Assembly (NCBI GenBank): GCA_004026145.2
Contig: CP034995.1
Coordinates: 2,004,226 to 2,068,225 of the forward strand
From: Takifugu bimaculatus
Taxonomy: Eukaryota; Chordata; Actinopteri; Tetraodontiformes; Tetraodontidae
DNA length: 64,000 nucleotides
Direction: 5' to 3'
The notes under the pieces are model-generated. The model had not been told where the DNA came from. It did no database searches and saw nothing but the letters and a program-made list of their open reading frames with translations. This document shows, piece by piece, positions 1 through 12,800 of the stretch. The position numbers were made by a program, and so were the translations under genes. Position 1 is the stretch's first letter; each line of letters begins with the position of its first letter.

Positions 1-489
1 CATAGGCAGGAGTCATCCTCTGTAGAAATAAAAACTTTTTTGGTTTCCTGGAATCTCATCTACCCAAATGGATCCTCCAACTGCTGCCAGGCAGCTTGTT
101 GAATTCAGTTCTGAGCCCATAGAGCAAAAGTTCCTGTTTCAATGTCAACACCTCTGGAAAGGACCTTCAGCACTGATCTGTTTCAGTGTTGGATCTTTGG
201 TTGGATCTTTAGTGCAGAGAAACTTCGAAAATCCGATTCTGATTTCACCTGTAGTTGAGAAGCATTTCCACACAAGACCAGGCAGACAGTGAAGCTGCCG
301 TGAGCTCTTCCAGAGCAGCTCCAGTCTAATAATGGTGTTTCCTTTGTCCAAGAGGAATGTTCGAGATTAATGATGCCTGTCACCTGCTGTAAGAGTGTCA
401 CGGTGCTTATTTATCATCCTGTGATCGTTTGTGTTAATCGTCAGATGGAGAAAATCTTACTTCCCTTCGTTGTGGTTCCCCCATCTTAG
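1..489 (+). other. Intron of cacna1i running off the left edge
   Basis: This is the end of the intron before the first visible exon and finishes with an AG acceptor at 488-489. Short frames here show no channel homology, and I see no domain I S5 or pore exon, so those exons are outside the window. Confidence 0.7.
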
Positions 490-826
490 GTGGGTTCTTT
501 CTTCATGATTAACCTGTGCCTCGTGGTCATCGCCACCCAGTTCTCAGAGACCAAGCAGAGAGAGCACCAGCTGATGCAGGAGCAGCGAGCACAGTGTTTG
601 TCCTCCTCCACCCTGGCGAGCGAGCCCGGAGACTGCTACGAGGAGCTCTTCCAGCTTGTCTGCCACATCCTGCGCAAAGCCAGGAGGCAAACCGTCATTC
701 TGTTCAACACCCTGCGGGGAAAACCTCGCGGGTTCCGCGGCGTCGGGAGAGGAAGAGGAGGAAAAAGGAGGGAGCGGAAAGCCAATGGAAGAGAGGGCCG
801 TCAGAGGGCTGCAATGAGGAGACATG
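490..826 (+). CDS. cacna1i: cacna1i exon (window exon 1): domain I S6 and start of I-II linker
   Basis: The exon opens with VGSFFMINLCLVVIATQFSE, the domain I S6 helix shared by all Cav3 channels. It continues with the gating-brake helix-loop-helix (TKQREHQLMQEQR, then DCYEELFQLVCHILRKARR) that keeps T-type channels closed at rest. The rest is a basic R/G/K-rich linker. It starts in phase 0 after the AG at 488-489 and ends in phase 1 before GTACGT. Confidence 0.93.
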
Positions 827-3800
827 GTACGTAGAGGGACTTTAAAATATGAAGATGGTTCTGTAGACACAGAATAATGGCAGATACAGAGTAGTTGCTC
901 TTTATTGTTTCAGCTGCACCCTGTCCTCACCATAACAAGCCTGACCACACTTCACCCATGGCCCTCACCTCCGCCTCCGTCAGAGACGGCTGCCCCCAGT
1001 GTGCCACGGCCCTTTCGCTCTCCGATGGAGTCGGTCCAGTTTGCACCGAAAAGGATGAAGCGGACGATGGAGCCGTGGAGGAGACCGATGGGGGGGGGGT
1101 TTCTTCCAGTAACAAAGAGAAGAGACGGGAGGGCGCCGCGAACCACAAGGGCTGCTGCCCCAGGAGAACATGCAAGGACATTTGGTACGGCACCCGGGTG
1201 AAGCTGTGGGAGATCGTGGAGAGCAAATACTTCAACAGAGGCATTATGATCGCAATTCTCATCAATACCATCAGCATGGGCATAGAGCACCACGAGCAGG
1301 TACTGTACTTTAACCTCCAACTCTTTATCTTTCCAACGTGCTGTTAATTAGCTTCATGAGGGCAGAAGGACCCGATGGTTGTGGGGCCTTCACAAAATGT
1401 GACTGGTGATCAGATTTAATCAATGAAACATAGTTTCATACGTATCTTTAACTTCAGCCTTTCTCTTGTTTCCTGTAGCTCTGCTTTGTGCGCTCTTTGT
1501 GGTTTTATCAATATTTCCGGCTCTTTCTATACCATCGCCCACTTGCGCCTGCCACTGCCACAGTGGTGGGTCGTCTCTCATGTTGGGGAGAGTTAAAAAT
1601 AGCCTGAGACACAACGAGCGAGGCAGACACACACTTTGCTCCTTTAAGGGCGAGGAAACGGCGAGTGTCGGTGGTTGCACCTCCCTTTCAACAAACCAAA
1701 CTTACACCCCTTTTCTGTGTGAACGGTGGGGCCGATGCCTTATCTCAGTTCTGTGGGCCTCCTCTCGTAATGATAATAAGGTGAAATATGGAAGGAAATA
1801 TCGCAGAAAACACATTGATGGTGGTCACAGGCATTCTCCATTAACTTACATATTTACTCGCCATATATTATTAATTTGACAGCCACTGGAGCATCAATAA
1901 CCCAATTGCATGATGGGTACTTTGGATGGCTGACAGGGATGGATGGAGATCAAACAGCACTGTTGAATAAGCATCTTTCTCAGTCGAAAATGTCAACATT
2001 CAACAAAGTAATTGATGGATGGATGTTGGCGGGGCAGCCACGCTCTCCATCGATATACTGAGGGACACCTACGTGCTTTCTTCCTTCAGATTCTCTGGGC
2101 ATGGTTGTCAGACGCAAATTGAATTCATGGCAGAACGCAAACATACGTATTTGGCAATTATGAGCACAACTAGGTCAAAGCGTTCAGAAACAAAATCCTA
2201 ATTAGCTTTTGGGGGGGCAATCTAAGAAGCAGCGCAGAGAGCGGCGTGTTTTAGAATGAAAGAAATTAACAGTTAATAATGCAGCCAAAATATATTATGT
2301 GATTTAAGCCTCTAATTCCACCTGAGGATGATTAGGAAGCAGCTGGCAGAAGCACATGCGGCTGCATTTACCACTGGTTAAAACAGAATTATTTTCTCTG
2401 TTTGCCAGCAAATAACATTACACAATGGCAGATTTTAGCTGTGTTAGCTTTGTTCTGTTGTACAGGTACAACCAGCGTGCATCTCATGTTACACCTCTGA
2501 GTGCACAGAAAGGGAACGGAGAGTAGATTTATAATAGCATAGTGGATTTAGTTTATTTTGACTTCCACCCCACTGTGGGTCTGTGAGTCTTGAGAGAGTC
2601 TTTGCTATCAGACTAGCAAACTATTGTTTACCTGCGGGTTTCATTGCACAGTGAATATGTTATACCCCACCCCACCCCCCACCCCCACCCCCCATATCTT
2701 CAGGGAAATTGCTGTTATTATTATTGTTATAGATACCCAGCATACTTTTCTAAGATCCTTTCCACTTCGCTAAAGCAGTGAGCCAATGGGATGGTATTTT
2801 CTTTTTTCAGACATCAGCAGATAGAAAAACAAAATTTTAGATCTGTTCTCAGGTCTGCAGTAATGAGATGGCAGTAATGGATCTCCAGGGGCTGTCGACA
2901 ATGTTTGGCTGGTCTGCAATCGGTGATGCTAACAGTGGTGGATATGCATCATTAGCCTGTGTTTTCTCACAGCTAAACACTCATTAGTAATGACAAATAT
3001 AAAGCATGCACACGCACTCACACTCACACCCACACACACACACACACACACACGCACACACATCCTTGTACTCCAATCTTTGTGAGGTCTTTCATGGATA
3101 CTGTATATTGCATTTCCAAACTCCTAACCCTAACCCACTATCACCATCCCACCTAGCCCCCGACCCTGACCCCTGACTTTCAACTAAACCTAACCTTCAA
3201 TCCACATCTTATTCCCCCAAATAGGGCTTTGAAGTTATAAGAAGCAGCCACAATGTCTCCACTTTCCTAGTATAATATGGATTATGGTAGTCAGTATGTA
3301 GCAAGTACAACAATGCACGCACACATACATACATACATACATACATACATACATACATACATACATACATACATACATACATACATACATACATACATAC
3401 ATACATACATACATACATAGAGGCACGTAAACGCAATACACACTGTCCTCATTGATTCTGGAATAGTGAAAATGTCAGAAGCATCATCAGTGAGGTAAAA
3501 GAGGGGCTCTGTGGAATAGAGATGTGCTGGAATCGTGATTGAATTTGTGAGTGTGCCAAATTTAGATCCCTGTGTGTGTGTGTTCTTGGGTAATTTGACC
3601 CGGGCCAGACAGAAACAGAGAGAGAAACTTAAACTGTGTCAGGAGAGAAGAGAAAAGACAGACATTGATGCGCATTGACACAGCATGAGACTGACAGCCA
3701 GAAGCTATTGTGAAGGCAATTTTACAGTGAAAGGCGAAAAAAAAAGGAAACGCATTAAACCAGCTGCCGCTGTTCATGTACTTAAAAGCATGAATGGACT

Positions 3801-6800
3801 TATCGGCATGTCTAAATTTATCCATCTAATAGCAGAACATCAATAAGAGTCACTGCCTGGATTTACAGTTCAACATCAGAAGCGACGCCGGGAGGAACAT
3901 CCGTCTTTTTCTCTAAGGTGGAAACAGTGGCACCTTTTATAACAACTCATGCAGCATACATAATTAATAAGAGGAAATGTGCTGCACTTTATTTTCTTGT
4001 TCCTCGCTTTGTTAGGAGGTGAAAAACCCAGAGATCCAATCATACATTGGATTGGATATGGTTGGACTGTGTCCTGTACAAGTTGGCCAGATGAAGCCAA
4101 AATCCTTTTTTGTCAATCCTTTTTTTTCCTGTAATTTTTTCATGTTTTCTAATCTGAGTATCTGGTCACTCTGCCTTGTCAGCCGGAGGAACTTACCAAT
4201 GTCCTGGAGATCTGCAACATCGTCTTCACCAGCATGTTCTCCTTGGAGATGATCCTCAAACTGACAGCCTTTGGCTCTTTCAGCTACCTGAGGAACCCCT
4301 ATAATGTCTTTGATGGAGTGATTGTCATTATAAGGTATTTACCAGAAGCACACATCTTTAATATAGAGCAGTAGCAGTAGGACAAAAGGGGGTTTGAGAT
4401 TGGAAGACCAAATAATTCAGATCCAGAGCTGCTGCGTAAATTATGCTGGTCTTTGCCAGGGTGTCAATCCCACTCTCCATTTACTGAAATGTACCACCTG
4501 TATATATTTGGATGCCAAAGCGGGCAGACAGCAGCAAACACCTTCCCGTCTTTTGTTGTGAGCCTGCGGCTTCAGGTGATCATTCTACCTTTGATCTGTC
4601 TGCCATTTTTCCGACTCATTTGGCTGAGTGTCTTTGTCTGTTTCCCCCATTATGATGGGATCAAATATGCATCAAAGCTGCTAAAACTGAGCAAGATCAA
4701 ATGTGCAGCCCCGTCACAGAAGCTGTTGATTGAACGTATCTGCATCTGTCACCTTATCTGCCTCCATTACAAATGTGCCTCCCTTCATCTATGTGAAGGT
4801 TCTCAGATAGGCATTCAGAGTTTGCTCCCTGAAAGTGCCCCTATTCAATCGCTGCCGATGCTGTTCTGATGCCGTTCTGAAAGCTTTGATAAGCAGCCCG
4901 CTGCAGGACTGCATATCTGTAAAACCTGACTGTTCTTTTGAGCATAACTCTCTGCTCGTGATAAGCACCACAAAACTCTGCCAGAGATCAAAACTTTTTC
5001 CTGTCGCAATTAAGAAAGTATTAAACTCAGTTTGATTTATACTGTCCCAAACACAAGCCTGACGTGGCACCTTAACCCCGGATGAGGCTGGTTAAAATGT
5101 ATGTTGAGCGAGCTGGGAGGAGTTAATGGGTTTCAAAGGAGTCCGTCTGGTTTTGGGTGTCTGAGTCTGCCTTTGTCTAACGTGGAGGACAGAAATAAAG
5201 AAACCTGGAAGCCCAGATCCTTACTCACAGCAGCATTATAGGAGCTGACAGCCTCCCTTCTTGCAAAACATAAGCAAGAGTGGCACCGTTGCTTGATGGT
5301 CCTCCAGATGAGACCACCACTGCAGCCCTGATCAGGAGAGGGCTCCCATTTATTCATGCCACTCTAGATTTGGTGCTTTTTCAGGTCTTTGGCTTCCATC
5401 TCTCAGCTCTGCCTGTTTTTCTCCTAAGTGTGTGCGAGATTGTTGGCCAGTCCGACGGAGGTCTGTCTGTGCTGAGGACCTTCAGGCTGCTCAGGGTCCT
5501 GAAGCTGGTCAGGTTCATGCCGGCCTTGAGGAGACAACTAGTGGTGCTCATGAAGACCATGGACAATGTGGCCACTTTCTGCATGCTGCTCATGCTCTTC
5601 ATCTTCATCTTCAGGTGAGGATTAGCCTAAATCAGTGGTCTCAAACTCAATTTTCCTCGGGGCCGCTGTAGGCAGAGTCTGGAGAGGCTGGGCCACATCG
5701 GGTTTTCCACAAGAAATGCTCTGATCAAAACATTCCAATGTTCTCAAATATCTTTATTTTTAAACACAAAATAAGATGGAAAAATAAATAAACAACTTAA
5801 GAATGAATAAGAGAATAATTCACTCAATCAATAATAATAATAATAAAAATAGAAATTGTCTGTGCTCATCACCTACCTTTCTCTTCACTGCAGGCATGTG
5901 ACATGTTTGGGACTGTGTAATATATATAATTCCACTTTGGTACCACTGAAGTTTCTGTTTCAGTGTTTAGCCGACACACCCCCACACACACTCACACACC
6001 ATGGGCATAGGGGTGGGAATACAAAATAGTCCCTACCATTTTATCTTAACATTGTGAAAATCTATATTCAGTAATATAAATATTTCAATAAACTACGTAT
6101 GTGGCAGCATTAATAAAAACTATTTTAAATTACTTCACGTTTTGTTTAAGAGAGGCTCCGAGATGTATTCGGAGCTATGATAACCCGCTATTGCGTCGCT
6201 ATTTCATTGGTTTTCGGACGCCGCCTGGGCTGTGATTGGTCCTCTAAGAGAGGAGGTGTAATGTCACGAATTTGCGAACATGCCCGGCTGATGTCTCGCC
6301 CCTGACAGCCATATACCCCACCGTGATTGGTAGGTTCGTTCAGCTCTGCAAAAAACACTGTAAAGTGCCATTCATATCAAACTCGCGGGCCGCACTAACA
6401 TTAAACTTTCATATTAAGGTGGGGGCCACAAACTATTGTCCCGGGGGCCACAGTTGGCCCGCGGGCCGCGATCTTGAGACCACTGGCCTAAATGATCCGT
6501 CACAGTGAGGCTTTATTCATTCCCTGTAAGAAACATGGACACTTCACCTTCTAATAGACAACACATGCTCATTTATGAATTTGCCTGTTTGCCCAGTTCG
6601 ATTCCAGGTGCTTTGTGCATGTTGAACAGGAAGGTCATCATGTTCCAGAGCAGTGTTTTGTTTGCTGGCAAAGCAACTGAAGGACTTGAGTCTTTCTGAA
6701 GCCAGCAGCAACTGCCCTCACCATTTTTATCTCCATGTTTGTTATCTTTTTGAGTGCTGCTCCTCATATGAATGAAGGTTTTCAGTTGTTTATGATGAGA

Positions 6801-9800
6801 CAGCCTTTGATATCCTATAAAGCTCCTTAAAAAACATTGATGTGCTGTCTGCTAGCCTGATCTGTTGCTATGCTGTTGTGTTGCAGCATTCTCGGGATGC
6901 ACATCTTTGGCTGTAAGTTCAGTATCAAAACAGAGACGGGGGACACGGTACCGGATCGGAAGAACTTTGACTCTCTGCTCTGGGCCATTGTTACTGTTTT
7001 CCAGGTAACAATATTTCTTTTTTTCACTTTTAACTAAACAAAATGAGTTGCTACGCATGATAAATGTACTTGTCACATTTCTATCTATATGCAGGCAACA
7101 GTCGTGCAAATTAACATTCAATACAACACCCATTTTTTCCGTTCCTTGATCTGAAACACTAATCTTCGTATTCTCTGGACCTATCATGTAAATTTCCACA
7201 GATTCTGACGCAGGAGGACTGGAACGTGGTTCTGTACAACGGTATGGCCGCCACGTCACCACTAGCTGCTCTTTACTTTGTGGCCCTCATGACTTTTGGC
7301 AACTATGTCCTGTTTAACTTGCTGGTGGCGATCTTGGTGGAAGGATTTCAGGCAGAGGTAAACAAGCTTGTCACCGCATTTTACTCCTTATGTGACCTCA
7401 AAAAGCCCCGATGTTGATTTTACACTTCATTTTACATTCACTTAATTGCATTCACATCAACAATTGGGACAGTGTGTGGATCTTCTTATCATTTATATGA
7501 GTTGCAACCTTCCACAGTATCAGTAGTACTTGTTACAAAAAACAAATCAACATGAGCGTGTATACAATTCAAGCAATGACAGTGTTTTATCTAGATAGTC
7601 TTTCAGATCGCCTGTTGGTGTTTGTGTGAGTTATAAAAGTTGCTTCCCACTATCCGTCATTTCTTCATTCTCTGCCGGATGGACAGCTGACCATCCATCT
7701 GTCTGAGTTTCTCAAGGATTGAGGACTCTGACCTTTGCAGCTGACCTTCATAGCTAAAATAATCCCAAGCGTCTGTGACATATTGATTTTCATAAAGACT
7801 GGGCTGAGCAGAAGGACGTGTGCAGTTACAAATGATGAAGCATCTCAGAGCAAAGACACAAAAGGAAGACATTCATGTGTATTTTAAATGTCTGCGGGTG
7901 TCTTAAGATCATTCTGCTCTGAATGCTTTTATCTTTTTACCAAAGGTGTCGTAAGGAGGATGCTATTATGTGTGGTACCTGGCAACCACAGCTGCCAGCG
8001 TTTAGCAACCGCTGAAAAATGACAAATGGGGGTTGTTTTCCAGGATCATTGCCTCTGTTGCTCCCTTGGTGTTCCTGAGTGGATACACTATACAATGTAT
8101 TCCTATACTACAATATTCAGCTATATTTCTTACTGGCTGATCTTCTTCACCAGACATCATTCTTCTTCAATTGTTGAAAGTAGCTTCGAAAGGGACTGAA
8201 AGCAGTCATAAAGCTGCTGCATTTAGGTAAAGTGCCATCTCCATAAAACACTCACTGAAAACATGGCAGGCTTGTCTGCTGCCGACTATCAAACTCCTAG
8301 ATGTATCGGCACAAAACTGCCATGTAGTTGATTGATTTCGTGCACTGATCAAAACATTAGCGCCTGTGTGAGATGAAGCTCCGATCTGCCAATTGAAGAG
8401 GAAACTGACACTAATCAGCCAGCTTTTGATTGATCCTTCTGAAATGTCAAACTCAAATAGCCTCATCTTCCTCTACGTCATTGCGATTGACACGTTCTCT
8501 GGCTTATTGGCTCCGCTGCATCCTGAACCTTCAACCACAGGAACATCAGAAAAGGCCAAAGAGTTTTATCACAATCCAGGGCTGAATACTAATGAAGCCC
8601 AGGGTCCAAGCAACCACATCCAGATCAGTATCACCAGAGGTCTGGATATTAAAGCTCAAGAACACAAGACACCACTGGAACTACAGGAGAAGCTGGCGCA
8701 GGAGGGAGGGGGAAAGGGTGAGGTAGAGAGAGGTCAGGAGACAGCCAACCTAAATGTGGAATAAACACAAAGCATTTTGCTCCTGAACCTTTCGGAGATT
8801 GTGAAGTTGATTATTTTAATACAGGAACTGAGAACTGAGTCATAGGTAGATGTTGGTTCAGTCGATTGCTCTAACTCTAACCCTGTGGTCACAAAGTGTT
8901 TCACTGCACATTAAGATGTCCTGAGTAATTATTTCTAAACCTCTTGTGTCGCTAGGGAGATGCTAACCGCTCCTATTCCGATGACGACCGCTCTTCTTCC
9001 AACTTTGATGAAAGTGAGAAGCACGACTCGATAAAGCTGTCTGGTAAGCTGAACACATATTCATTCTTTTTGTACTAATATCAGCCAGGATGATCAACCT
9101 TCAGAGATAACCAACAGCACCCTGAGACACGTTGCCAGGGAGATATCCTGGAACGTGGAGAGCCACGCTCAGAAAAGAGTAATGTAGGATTTCTTCCTCC
9201 ACTCTTTCTGTAGACCCGAGGATCTGCACACTGACACCAAATGGCCATCTGGAGCTAGGCGGCTGTTCTAGTTCCAGGGGGTCCTACTCTTCAGAGAGGC
9301 GGAGCGTCACTGTGGACTCGAGGAAGAGCAGCGTGATGAGCCTTGGCAAGAGCAGCCTGGAGAGACGCTCCCTTTCTTTAGTACGTAATCCCAGACTGGG
9401 TTCACACCCAACATCAAGGGATTCTCTTCAAATGCTGCAAATCACATGTTAAATCATTTTCCAGAGTTCCTGCCTTTCAAAATTCCTTTAAAAACACTGC
9501 TGTTCTTTACAACCACAGAGGAAGGAGCCAGCCATGAATAATTCTTTTGCCTACACTTTGGCAACAACTATCAGTAGTTACCAGGACAGCTAATAGAGCC
9601 ACAAAAAGCTAATGATGCGCCTCGTCACCCATCTACACCACAGCACATCAGCTTTTAATAACATTTTAATAATCTTGGACCCCAGTTAAGGCTCAGTGCA
9701 ACTGTTACTGAGCAGTCAAATGCAATTACCAAGGATCAAGTGCGTTTTCAAGCAAGTCGGGCACCGCTGTTTTAACAGCGCTGCTCCCTGAGCAAACAAA

Positions 9801-12800
9801 CCTGGCTCCAGAGGAAAATGTCAGGTGTCAGGTTACATGTGTGGATATTTCAGGAGATTTTTTGACTGTTTGCTCTTCCTCTGACTGGTCTGAGTGGTCG
9901 GCCACCTTGAGCTGACCTTAAGCAGAGTCACAGTCGCTCCAAAATGAAGATACAATGACAAGATACCTCCTTATTTAACAGTGTGAGGTGAGCTTATGAG
10001 TTTTGCTGAAGATTTAATAATTCTGAAATGAATTTTAGAGCACCATTTGAGTTGAAACATCTATCTCCTGAACACTTTTAGTGAACTGCCTGTGCTTCAT
10101 CTTCTGCTCATCTGTGATGTCATGCATACAACCAAACCTCGATGCTGTAATGGAGCAGCTATTTTAATACTGTGGACTTTAAGCGAGACAACTTGTGCCA
10201 CTGCAACTCGTAATGGACCTTTTCCGGTTAGAAAATTTAGAAGAGAAGAGAATAGAAAACACGGAGATGCAGACAGGAAGTGAGATGAATTGCAATGACA
10301 AAAGCAAGTGGAAGTGAAATGGATGATGAGCTGCTGTTAAGGCGTTATCACCACTGTGACCTCTGAGGTGATCAAGAAACAACACACGGTGCAGTCTCTT
10401 CTTCCTCTCGGTGGAACCTCATCTTAATCACAGTGGAGTCTCCTCTTTTTCACAATGGCGTCTCTTCCTCTTCTTAAGGGTGGAGTTTCGTCCTCTTCTC
10501 CAAATCCTCCTAGCTAGAAGAGATGAGCAGAAACAGCCTCATCATCACCTTCAACTAATGCTACTGCTCTTAGTAAATGATTTAAAGGTGCACTATGCGA
10601 ATTGTAAATCAAGATTTATATCCACATGCCCCTCCCCCATCCATCTCGTCGGTGATTGGTTGGACCATGGTTTGTTCGGTTTTGGTGAACCAACTGTTTT
10701 ATCATCTTTTATTTTATGTTTACTACCCCCGTGTCATCTCAAGAGACCCACCTTTTCACTGTCTATTCAGGGAACAGGCAGCTAGCGGATTAAGGGGAGA
10801 TGCTGACAAACTAAGACAAAAAAGAAACCGTGCAAGATTGCATTGTTCATACTTAGCCTATTAGAGGAACAAATGATTTTGACAGAGGAGTGTGGGTCTA
10901 GAGAGGTTTATGGTTCCTCCTGAGTGAACGGCAGCGCTGCTCTGTGTAGGTTCTGCTCTTACTTAATAGCCAACGTGCACGATTCACTGCAGTTTCTATC
11001 GAGACTGACGCATATCCTCGGGTGTATGAGCTCAGGCTGTGACTGATGACTTGTAGCTCTCCTATATATATGTAATTACATCTCACAATGAGAGGATTAG
11101 ACACGTGGAAACAAACAGAACAGGTTCTCCTCCTCTAAGTAGAACTGTTACTCCAGGCACTTTAGATTTACCTCAATGTCAGCAGGCTAATATGAAAAGC
11201 TTTTTAATGCCGATTTTTTAACTTTTCCAGTAATTTATCCTGGGAATTTGTCACGTGTTTTTGTTGGACATACCTTTCTTCAAAGATTTATAAATCAAAT
11301 GATGCTTCACTGATTCCATTACTGAAGCTTAAACAGGAAGTAGCTAAAATCAAACGAATGCTAATTCATTTTAACTAATTTAATATCTGTCTCTCAGCGT
11401 CATGGCCGCAGTTCCAATTACCACAACTGGGGGCGCCCTCTCCCTCCACATTCAGGATGGAGTCGCAGGTAAGTGATTATGTTAGGAGGGTTATTTCAGG
11501 TAATGAATTCTTAATGTCCTCATTAAACCTTAATTAAACAACCTGGAAACAAACATCAAATCTTCTTCAGAGTTTGTCAATCTTATTAACTTAACGACAG
11601 AGCGCCACAGAGTCTGCTGATGAACTCTATTTATACTTTGCAAGTTGTTCATCAATATTTAAAACTTCCACCTTTTGATACCTCCTGTTTTGCAGGTCCA
11701 GCTCAAACAGTCTGGGTCGGAGGAGTTACGGCTTTGGAGGGGCTCCACTTGTAGGAGGAAGTCTGCGCGTGCGCAGCAGCTGCTCCCCCCACTCTTACCC
11801 CTATTCCGCAGAACAAGAGTCCCTCCTCACTCATCCTTCCCACTCTCACCATCCTCTATCCAAACATCACCCGCCCCCACCTCCGCTGCTGTCCAGACAC
11901 TTTGCTAGGAGGAGGGATCGACGGGCCCTTTCCCTGGAGCTCCCAGAGCTTCTCCGCGCTGGAGGACAACCTCCAGGTCACCCACCCTTCCACCCAGATA
12001 CTGGGAGGAGGAGCGGGTGTGGTGCCGGGGGCTCTGTCACCGGAGGCTCTGGGATTGGAAGTGGACTGGGAGGGGGGCACCGGGATTGTAATGGCAAGAC
12101 GCCGGGTGTTCACACTCGGCTGATGTCTGAGGTTTTCCCACAGGTCAACGCGCGTAAAGATCGTGCAGATCTGGACGAAGAAACAGATTATGTGAGTCCC
12201 TGAAACAAAACACTTATTCTGAGGATATAGATTTGGTCAAGATTAAGAGAGGAGCTTTACAGCTGCTGCTTGGAGCTTACTACTGAGAGCTACTGAGAAT
12301 GTAAATGAGAATTGTGGTGGGGGTAGGTGTTCAACCGGGCCAGAATATTACATTATGTAACTGCTTTAGTGGCTTTTTCAGTCAATTTATGGAATTTCCT
12401 GGCATACAGAATGCGTCATGATTAAATCTGAGTGGTCCTACTGCAATGTTTAAACAGTTTTTACTCAAGTTGAAGGTGGGTGAATCAAAACAAAACTGGT
12501 AGAGGTCAAAGGTCGTGCAAATTCTCCTCCTCTTAAAGCTGCTCGCTGCTCCAGCATTGAGTTAAACATGCTTAGATGAATGAATTTTCATCCCTCCTCT
12601 CTCTCTCTCTCTTTTTCTCATCCTTCCCCCAGAGTTTGTGCTTCCGCATCCAGAAGATGATAGAGGTGTACAAGCCCGACTGGTGTGAGACCAGAGAGGA
12701 CTGGTCCGTCTACCTGTTTTCCCCACAAAATGGGTAAATTGAGTGTCTTCCTCCTATGGACAGTTTACAGCAGAGGATTTCCTTCAAGCCTGTCAGCGCC

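Larger units (their letters stand above)
1300..4182 (+). other. Intron of cacna1i with simple repeats
   Basis: This is a 2.9 kb intron. It holds a C-rich tract with G4 potential on the minus strand (2665-2693), a CA repeat (about 3025-3060), a short CCTAACCC-like patch (3121-3135) and a long CATA tetranucleotide array (3324-3419). I see no exon in it. Confidence 0.75.

Noticed and set aside
3121..3175. CCTAACCC-like telomeric repeat
   Set aside because: Only two or three degenerate units within an intron; not a telomere or a clear interstitial array.
3209..3441. Minus-strand frames rich in CMYV repeats
   Set aside because: These are translations of the (CATA)n microsatellite and have no domain or codon bias.
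8393..8764. A 123-codon open frame in a cacna1i intron
   Set aside because: No recognisable domain, no splice-consistent extension, and it lies within an intron bounded by verified channel exons.
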